DNA from: JBNKEI01 sp050288705
Lineage (GTDB): Bacteria; Myxococcota; Myxococcia; Myxococcales; UBA5297
Direction: 5' to 3'
Assembly (NCBI GenBank): GCA_050288705.1
Contig: JBNKEI010000092.1
Coordinates: forward strand, 1 to 10,880
DNA length: 10,880 bases
Shown piece after piece: positions 6,090 through 10,880 of the stretch (its first letter is position 1; every line of letters starts with the position of its first letter). A program made the translations under genes and the position numbers. Under the pieces are notes generated by a model, which was given only the letters and a program-made list of their open reading frames with translations, searched no databases and was not told the DNA's origin.

Positions 6090-7622
6090 CTATGAATTAA
6101 AGCCTTCCAATACGCAATGTGTTTCAATTCTTTTGAGGGCCAACACCATGGCCGCCAAACGCATATCTGTTTCAATGCCTAAGCAATAGCCGGTGGAGTC
6201 ATGAGTCTCCGAGCGGGAAGGGGTATTGCGAGCAATGTCTTGAACCGTCCGGTAACTGGATAGAATAGAACGTTTTAATTTTTCACCAAACTTTTCGCGA
6301 GACCAATATTCCAGGCGTTCATTCTGCAGCCATTCGTAGTAGCTAGCGATAACGCTACCGGCATTAGCGACAATATCTGGAATCAGGTCTACTCGCCGCG
6401 CTTTCAAAACTTCGTCGGCATCCGGTTTGGTGGGCGTATTAGCGGCTTCAACTAGTAATGATACTTTTAACTTTTCCGCAATTTCCGGAGTAACAACTCC
6501 GCTTTGCGCCGCGGGAATTAAAAAATCAGCTTTTATTTCCCAAAAATCTTTTTTGGATATTGATTCAGCTTCGGGAAACCCGGCAATCGATCGTCGCAAG
6601 TTGTTTGGATTTTGGTATACATAACGCAAAAGACCATCAATATCGATACCGTTAGGATTAAATAACGTACCTTCGGCATCATTGATGGCTATAGGCCTGC
6701 ATCCTTTCTGGGTAAGCAATACTGCCAGAGTGGAGCCAACCTTTCCAAATCCCTGTAGCAAAAATGTTTTGCCGCGAAGCGACACCACTCCATGGTCCAA
6801 AGCCCATTGCTCGATACAATGGACTAATCCTTGAGCAGTGGCTTGAGAGCGTTCTTCGCTACTTCCCAAAAGAATATCCTTACCAGTAATCGCCGCACGC
6901 GTTTTGTGGCGCTCTCTTTCTCCATGCGAATACTGGCGAAGAAAATATGCCATTATTCGCGAAGAAGTTCCCAATCCTAAGGACGGCACATCAAGATTAG
7001 GACCAATTAAGCATTTGAGTTTATTCATGTATTGTAGACTGACTTGCTCTAATTCTGTATTGCTGTAAGACAAAGGATCGAGTTTTATTCCTCCTTTGGC
7101 GCCCCCAAAGGGTACTCCGGCAATTGCTGATTTCCAGGTAGATTGTGCAGCCAATGATTTGAAAAGATCTAGCGAAACTTCTCTGTGGTAGCGTACTCCT
7201 CCTTCGTAAGGGCCTCGTGCTTGATTATGTTGTACCCGGTAAGCTTTAATACGCTTGGGTTGTCCGGGCTGAAAGCGAAAAAGGCCTTGGGGAAGGCGGA
7301 TAACTCCTTGATGAATTATTACATCGGACCCCAATAGGGCGCGTTTACGAATTATCAGGGCGCCATCGGCTAATCTTTCCACATTACGTGGGTCACGAAG
7401 AACAGATTGGGCGAGACTCTCGTATTGTTTTATTTCTGCTTCCTGGACGGGAATAAGACGGTCTTCCAGTTTTACAGTTAGATAAAAAATATGCTCGTAG
7501 TCTGGCTCTTCGATTTCTAAACGCACTCGATGGTCGAGGCTGATAAGATCGGCGGCACGATGAAAAATCTCCATGGCCTCGGTGTAAATGGTCCGTCGGC
7601 CGCAATCTTTTCCTGGGCGCAT
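6090..7622 (-). CDS. Divergent Glu/Leu/Phe/Val dehydrogenase family protein with altered active site
   Basis: Family members deaminate an amino acid to its 2-oxo acid with NAD(P). The product has 510 residues (family usually 410-450) and starts at ATG 7622 with GAAGG upstream. The dimerisation/substrate domain is clear (YRVQHNQARGPYEGGVRYH at 129-146, TWK at 162-164, GGAKGG at 173-178), as is the Rossmann domain (GFGKVG at 291-296, then INDAEG) and NAGSVIASYYEW at 420-431. Lys164 and Lys176 are kept. But the lysine that binds the glutamate side chain (Lys89 in Clostridium symbiosum, in PYKGG) is Glu140, and the catalytic aspartate (Asp165 there, in DVPxxD) is Gly216. An extra segment of about 65 residues (about 54-122) is inserted before the conserved block. 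The gene is last in a probable mtnP-pfkB-dehydrogenase operon, 47 nt after pfkB. The frame is intact, so it is not simply decayed. It may be a pseudoenzyme, a regulator, or an enzyme with changed chemistry. Confidence 0.9.
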   Translation of the reverse strand: MRPGKDCGRRTIYTEAMEIFHRAADLISLDHRVRLEIEEPDYEHIFYLTVKLEDRLIPVQEAEIKQYESLAQSVLRDPRNVERLADGALIIRKRALLGSDVIIHQGVIRLPQGLFRFQPGQPKRIKAYRVQHNQARGPYEGGVRYHREVSLDLFKSLAAQSTWKSAIAGVPFGGAKGGIKLDPLSYSNTELEQVSLQYMNKLKCLIGPNLDVPSLGLGTSSRIMAYFLRQYSHGERERHKTRAAITGKDILLGSSEERSQATAQGLVHCIEQWALDHGVVSLRGKTFLLQGFGKVGSTLAVLLTQKGCRPIAINDAEGTLFNPNGIDIDGLLRYVYQNPNNLRRSIAGFPEAESISKKDFWEIKADFLIPAAQSGVVTPEIAEKLKVSLLVEAANTPTKPDADEVLKARRVDLIPDIVANAGSVIASYYEWLQNERLEYWSREKFGEKLKRSILSSYRTVQDIARNTPSRSETHDSTGYCLGIETDMRLAAMVLALKRIETHCVLEGFNS

Positions 7623-7669
7623 AAATACCTTCTTTGCTTCATTGGGAACACGGGTATACGGCGCAATAT

Positions 7670-8605
7670 TTAGGAAGCGACTCTCGATAAGTCTGGTGAC
7701 AAGTCCTCGAAATGAGTGAGGTTTCTGAAGGCTCGGAATCTTTCCCTAATCTGAAGGTCGTTAACTGTCTGTAGGCGGTCCAAGCTGAAATCCTCTACTA
7801 CAAAAGAAGCCATTACGCTGCCTACCACCAGGGCTTGTCGCAGATTGCGTTCATTAACTTCTTTAGCCAAAGCTAGATACCCCATGAATCCACCAGCAAA
7901 AGAGTCTCCGGCGCCAGTGGGGTCAAAGACAGTGGCCAAGGGAAAAGCTGGAATTGTAAATATTTGATCTTCCAAGAAAAGCATGGCCCCGTATTCGCCG
8001 CGTTTTATTACAATCCATTTAGGTCCCATAGCGGCAATTTTTTTGGCGGCACGAACTATGTTTTGCTCTTTGGCCAGCTCTAGGGCTTCAGAATCGTTAA
8101 CAAATAAAAGATTTACTCGCCGAAGAGTATCAGAGAGCGATTCGGACTTACCATTAATCCAGTAATTCATGGTATCCGCAGCAACTAATATTGGCGAATC
8201 GATTTGGTCGAGAACACTGGATTGCAATTGCGGATCAATATTTCCTAAAAAAACAAAACGGCTGGAAACCCAAGCTTGGGGAAGCGTTGGTTGAAAAGCT
8301 TCAAACACATTCAATTGGGTGTCCAGTGTTTCGCGGTCATTAAGATTCTGAGCGTAGCGGCCTTTCCAGCGAAAAGTACGTCCTTTTTGCCGAGTCAGTC
8401 CGGAAAGATCGATCCCTCGCGATTGCAAAAGCGTAGTATAGGATTCGGGAAAATCTTCACCTACTACTGCTACCATACGCGCGGGAGCGAAAAAAGAAGC
8501 GGCCATGGAAAAATAAGTGGCAGATCCTCCTAAGACTTCATTTCTAGAGCCGGAAGGAGTTTCGACACTGTCTAGGCCAATGGAACCAACGACTAATAGT
8601 GACAT
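7670..8605 (-). CDS. PfkB family carbohydrate/nucleoside kinase
   Basis: Ribokinase-fold kinases phosphorylate a sugar or nucleoside with ATP. The 311-residue product is full length. The N-terminus VVGSIGLDSV and the glycine pair in LGGSATYFSM (residues 25-34) mark the substrate side. The second signature DPTGAGDSFAGGF at 228-240 holds the anion hole and catalytic base Asp234, and VNDSEA at 169-174 is the usual central motif. The ATG at 8605 has AAGGA six nt upstream. It lies 31 nt after mtnP and 47 nt before the dehydrogenase-like gene on the same strand. The neighbourhood suggests a substrate related to methylthioadenosine breakdown, such as a nucleoside or ribose derivative, but the sequence does not reveal it. 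MtnK (methylthioribose kinase) is a different fold, so this is not mtnK. Confidence 0.93.
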   Translation of the reverse strand: MSLLVVGSIGLDSVETPSGSRNEVLGGSATYFSMAASFFAPARMVAVVGEDFPESYTTLLQSRGIDLSGLTRQKGRTFRWKGRYAQNLNDRETLDTQLNVFEAFQPTLPQAWVSSRFVFLGNIDPQLQSSVLDQIDSPILVAADTMNYWINGKSESLSDTLRRVNLLFVNDSEALELAKEQNIVRAAKKIAAMGPKWIVIKRGEYGAMLFLEDQIFTIPAFPLATVFDPTGAGDSFAGGFMGYLALAKEVNERNLRQALVVGSVMASFVVEDFSLDRLQTVNDLQIRERFRAFRNLTHFEDLSPDLSRVAS

Positions 8606-8636
8606 GAGGAGTCCTTTTTGTGAATAAGCATGGAAA

Positions 8637-9575
8637 CTAAGCGGCAGGTTTCTTCATGCGTATTTTTTTAGAAGGTTTTTTGGTGGTTTTCGGGGAAGTT
8701 TTTCGGGTAGCTGATGGCATGGGAAGGTAGGGGCCAATCAACAAATCAAGCTGGCGGCGCGCCTTGGCAGGTATTTGCGCAGGCGCAGTCATTATGGCAC
8801 TACGCAATGCCTCTGCGCATTTGCAGGTAGAGGTATAAGCAAGACGCTGTGCTGATTGGCGAATAGTTTCGCGAGCCGCTTCAATGTTTTGTCGCATAAC
8901 CGCAAGAATGGCTTCCACAGTTACATCTTCCTGTGATGAATGCCAGCAGTCGTAATCAGTAGAAAGAGCTACCGCGGCGTAACAAAGACCTGCCTCTCGC
9001 GCCAGTCGTATTTCTGGAGGGCAGGTCATTCCAATAACGTCTACTCCCCAACTTCGATAGAGCTGGCTTTCCGCCCGGGTAGAAAATTGTGGTCCCGCAA
9101 TGCACAAATAGGTTCCCTGCTCATGTACTGTAGCTTTGGCAGCGAGAGCAGACTCACGAACAATAGTAGATAGCTCCTGGCAAACCGGGTCTGCCAAAGG
9201 AACATGAGCAACTATACCTTCACCAAAAAACGAGGGAGACGGGCGGCAAGACCTATCAATAAACTGATCGATTATTACCATGTGCCCAGGAGCAATGTTT
9301 TCTCGCATGGAGCCTACTGCGCTAAAAGAGATAATTTTTTGGGCGCCCAGTTTCTTCATTCCCCAAATGTTCGCTCTTCCGTTGATCTCTGCGGGAAGAA
9401 GGCGGTGTCCACGACCATGGCGTGGAAGAAAAATAAGTCTTACTTCCCCCAAATTTCCCACTACAAAAACGTCAGATGGTTGACCAAAAGGAGTGCGTAG
9501 GCGAACTTCGCGCACCTGAGTTAGGTCCGGCAAATCGTATAGCCCACTTCCGCCAATAATTCCGATGGTATGCAT
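8637..9575 (-). CDS. mtnP: S-methyl-5'-thioadenosine phosphorylase
   Basis: The enzyme splits methylthioadenosine (a by-product of polyamine and some quorum-signal synthesis) with phosphate into adenine and 5-methylthioribose-1-phosphate, in methionine and purine salvage. Motifs: IGIIGGSGLYDL (residues 4-15, phosphate site), PRHGRGH (51-57), GPQFSTRAES (161-170), and GMTCPPEIRLAREAGLCYA followed by TDYDCWH (206-212), where Asp207 and Asp209 match the adenine-recognising aspartates of human MTAP. This favours adenine over 6-oxopurine substrates, though close relatives use methylthioinosine. I start at ATG 9575 because residues before it are not family-like and the longer frame begins at a TTG (9644). 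The 312-residue product is longer than the usual 280-290 because of a Lys-rich tail (about 292-312). It is the first gene of the probable mtnP-pfkB-dehydrogenase operon. Confidence 0.93.
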   Translation of the reverse strand: MHTIGIIGGSGLYDLPDLTQVREVRLRTPFGQPSDVFVVGNLGEVRLIFLPRHGRGHRLLPAEINGRANIWGMKKLGAQKIISFSAVGSMRENIAPGHMVIIDQFIDRSCRPSPSFFGEGIVAHVPLADPVCQELSTIVRESALAAKATVHEQGTYLCIAGPQFSTRAESQLYRSWGVDVIGMTCPPEIRLAREAGLCYAAVALSTDYDCWHSSQEDVTVEAILAVMRQNIEAARETIRQSAQRLAYTSTCKCAEALRSAIMTAPAQIPAKARRQLDLLIGPYLPMPSATRKTSPKTTKKPSKKIRMKKPAA

Positions 9576-9854
9576 GTCGGTTGCGCCCTTTCGAAAGTGA
9601 TGGAATGTAGATGAGGTTTTAAGCAGTCGAATGTCAATATGCAAATAGCATTAGCCACGGTGTTATGGTCCTAAAACTTCTAATACCAAATTTCCTTTCT
9701 ATGAGTGCCTAAGACTGCATCGCACAACAGGGTAGGCTTAGTGACAACATTTGGGTTTCGCCATCGATAATTCCTTAGGGCTATTTGTAAAGGTGCGAAT
9801 TCTCTGTGTCCTGGGTGGAGAGGTTATCAGAAAGCTATTTAGCGGAAAAAACTG
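9576..9854. other. 279-nt divergent intergenic region
   Basis: It separates mtnP (minus) from the unrecognised gene at 9855 (plus). I see no open frame of note, no repeat and no RNA gene. It should carry promoters in both directions; only a weak candidate for mtnP was found, and none for the right-hand gene. Confidence 0.5.
9617..9644 (-). promoter_or_regulatory. Weak candidate promoter for the mtnP operon
   Basis: On the minus strand TTGCAT and TTAAAA are separated by 16 nt and lie about 40 nt upstream of the mtnP ATG. A better -35 match, TTGACA (9632-9637), overlaps but lacks a good -10 at the right distance. This is pattern matching only. Confidence 0.25.
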
Positions 9855-10805
9855 ATGTCCATGAACAGATTATTCGGTGGTTTTACTAATTGCATTCGTC
9901 CATTTAAGCCGACAAGGGCTCCTGCCTCGACCTCTAGTAAAGAAACAAAACCGCCGATAACAGAGCAAGTTCAGTTGGCTAACGAGCAGGGGCGGTCCAC
10001 TTTGGTTGAGGCTCATACAATGTTTTCAGAAACTCAGCAAGACCAATCGCAGTGTCACCAACTGTCAAAACTGTTTGCTAACCCTAAGCCCGCTAGACAA
10101 CAAGACTCGCGCCATCCAACGCGAACTCTTGCCCAGCTTTTGGAAGAAGCACGACGGGAAGATGCTGCCGTGAAATCTAGGGCGGCAACAGCCGTTGGAC
10201 CTGCAAAAATGAACTCAATGTTTGCAATCAACAAGAAAAGGTTCAACGGACTTTTTACGCAAACAACCAAGCCCTTACATGAACACGCAAGTCATGCTCT
10301 GAAACGCCTGGCTGAAGCGCAGTATTTGAAGGCTTGCAATAGTCCCTATGTTTGGAATGGAGATGTTGAAAATTATTTCGTATCTCCCACTAATCATAAT
10401 GTCTGGCATACGATAGAAGATCGGCTTAACGCTAAGAACTCAGAGCTAAGTCTTGATAAAATAGTGCGCATGGTTGCGTCTAATCCAACTCGAGGAAATG
10501 GTGAAGTTCAAGTAATGGATATCGGCTGTGGACATGGAGAATTTATCCGGGCAATTAATGATCCAGGAAATATAAAAGGGTTTGGTGTTACCGCAGAAGG
10601 TTTTAGTCGTAACTTAAAATCGTTTCCGCATTACAAACTGGACCATAAAAAGATCAAAACACCTAAAAACGAGCACGAGTCTTTAAACGACACTCTTGAG
10701 AATTTTCATAAGTTTAGAAAAAAGATCGGAATTTCGGACGAATGCCTAGCTAATGCGCAAGATCCTCAGACCCAACGAATATTGCGTGAAAAACTGGATT
10801 TCTGA
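9855..10805 (+). CDS. Unrecognised protein with partial SAM-methyltransferase fold at its C-terminus
   Basis: I do not recognise this 316-residue protein as a whole. Residues 1-130 are rich in Pro, Thr, Gln, Ser and Ala, with a short charged helix (about 91-110), and look largely disordered; there is no signal peptide. Residues 131-215 look folded (aromatic and helical). At 218-230 VQVMDIGCGHGEF is a good class I methyltransferase motif I (SAM-binding Gly loop), and GFGVTAE at 242-248 fits the motif II strand with its acidic end. After that only about 68 residues remain, too few for the four or five further strands of the fold, and the sequence turns charged and helical. Other frames downstream give no continuation. 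So it is a truncated methyltransferase gene or a new architecture. The start is ATG 9855 or ATG 9861, with a weak GCGGA upstream. It is divergent from mtnP and isolated. Confidence 0.7.
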   Translation: MSMNRLFGGFTNCIRPFKPTRAPASTSSKETKPPITEQVQLANEQGRSTLVEAHTMFSETQQDQSQCHQLSKLFANPKPARQQDSRHPTRTLAQLLEEARREDAAVKSRAATAVGPAKMNSMFAINKKRFNGLFTQTTKPLHEHASHALKRLAEAQYLKACNSPYVWNGDVENYFVSPTNHNVWHTIEDRLNAKNSELSLDKIVRMVASNPTRGNGEVQVMDIGCGHGEFIRAINDPGNIKGFGVTAEGFSRNLKSFPHYKLDHKKIKTPKNEHESLNDTLENFHKFRKKIGISDECLANAQDPQTQRILREKLDF

Positions 10806-10880
10806 CCATTTATTTTCTAATTTCTAAATCGGTAGGAAATATCTCTATTGTTGAGCGATTGGGAACAAATATGTCGGGGT

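Noticed and set aside
9576..9644. N-terminal extension of MtnP from a TTG at 9644
   Set aside because: The extra 23 residues do not look like the family; the ATG at 9575 starts directly at the conserved IGIIGGSGLYD segment.
1..10880. tRNA, rRNA, CRISPR array, insertion sequence or phage genes
   Set aside because: No cloverleaf, regularly spaced repeats, transposase or phage-like proteins were seen.

Overview
The window looks like chromosomal DNA of a Gram-negative bacterium with an outer membrane: it encodes an ExbB/ExbD/TonB energy-transducing complex, an RlpA-type lipoprotein and a periplasmic DegP/HtrA protease. Base composition is intermediate (roughly 45-50% G+C by eye). Protein style (PilZ protein, small Cys/His protein, MTA phosphorylase beside a PfkB kinase) fits the former Deltaproteobacteria best (Bdellovibrionota, Myxococcota and neighbouring uncultured lineages). 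This placement is an inference from family resemblance, not a search.

Left block (1-3439, minus strand): transcription runs right to left through rlpA, pyrH (UMP kinase), frr (ribosome recycling factor), exbB, exbD and tonB (cut by the window edge). Spacings from pyrH on are 1, 9, 20 and 16 nt, so this is almost certainly one operon. It joins housekeeping translation/nucleotide genes to a TonB energising system. The usual tsf and uppS partners of pyrH-frr are absent at the positions where they are often found.

Middle block (3527-5999, plus strand): a two-PDZ DegP/HtrA serine protease diverges from rlpA. It is followed by a 91-residue basic protein with two identical C-x4-C-x9-C-x2-H motifs, a 340-nt gap with inverted repeats and a possible terminator, and a single-domain PilZ protein (probable cyclic-di-GMP binder).

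Right block (6090-9575, minus strand): mtnP (methylthioadenosine phosphorylase), a PfkB sugar/nucleoside kinase and a 510-residue member of the Glu/Leu/Phe/Val dehydrogenase family form a probable operon with gaps of 31 and 47 nt. MtnP would release adenine and methylthioribose-1-phosphate. The dehydrogenase-like protein is the oddest gene here: the substrate-binding Lys is Glu, the catalytic Asp is Gly, and there is an insertion of about 65 residues in the N-terminal domain. It may be a pseudoenzyme or have changed function.

Right edge (9855-10805, plus strand): an unrecognised 316-residue protein has a disordered-looking N-terminal half and only the first part of a SAM-methyltransferase fold (motif I, then motif II) before its stop codon, so it is either a truncated gene or a novel architecture. 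I see no rRNA, tRNA, CRISPR array, insertion sequence or clear mobile element. No complete new system is evident; the best leads are the altered dehydrogenase, the terminal truncated methyltransferase protein and the twin Cys/His protein.
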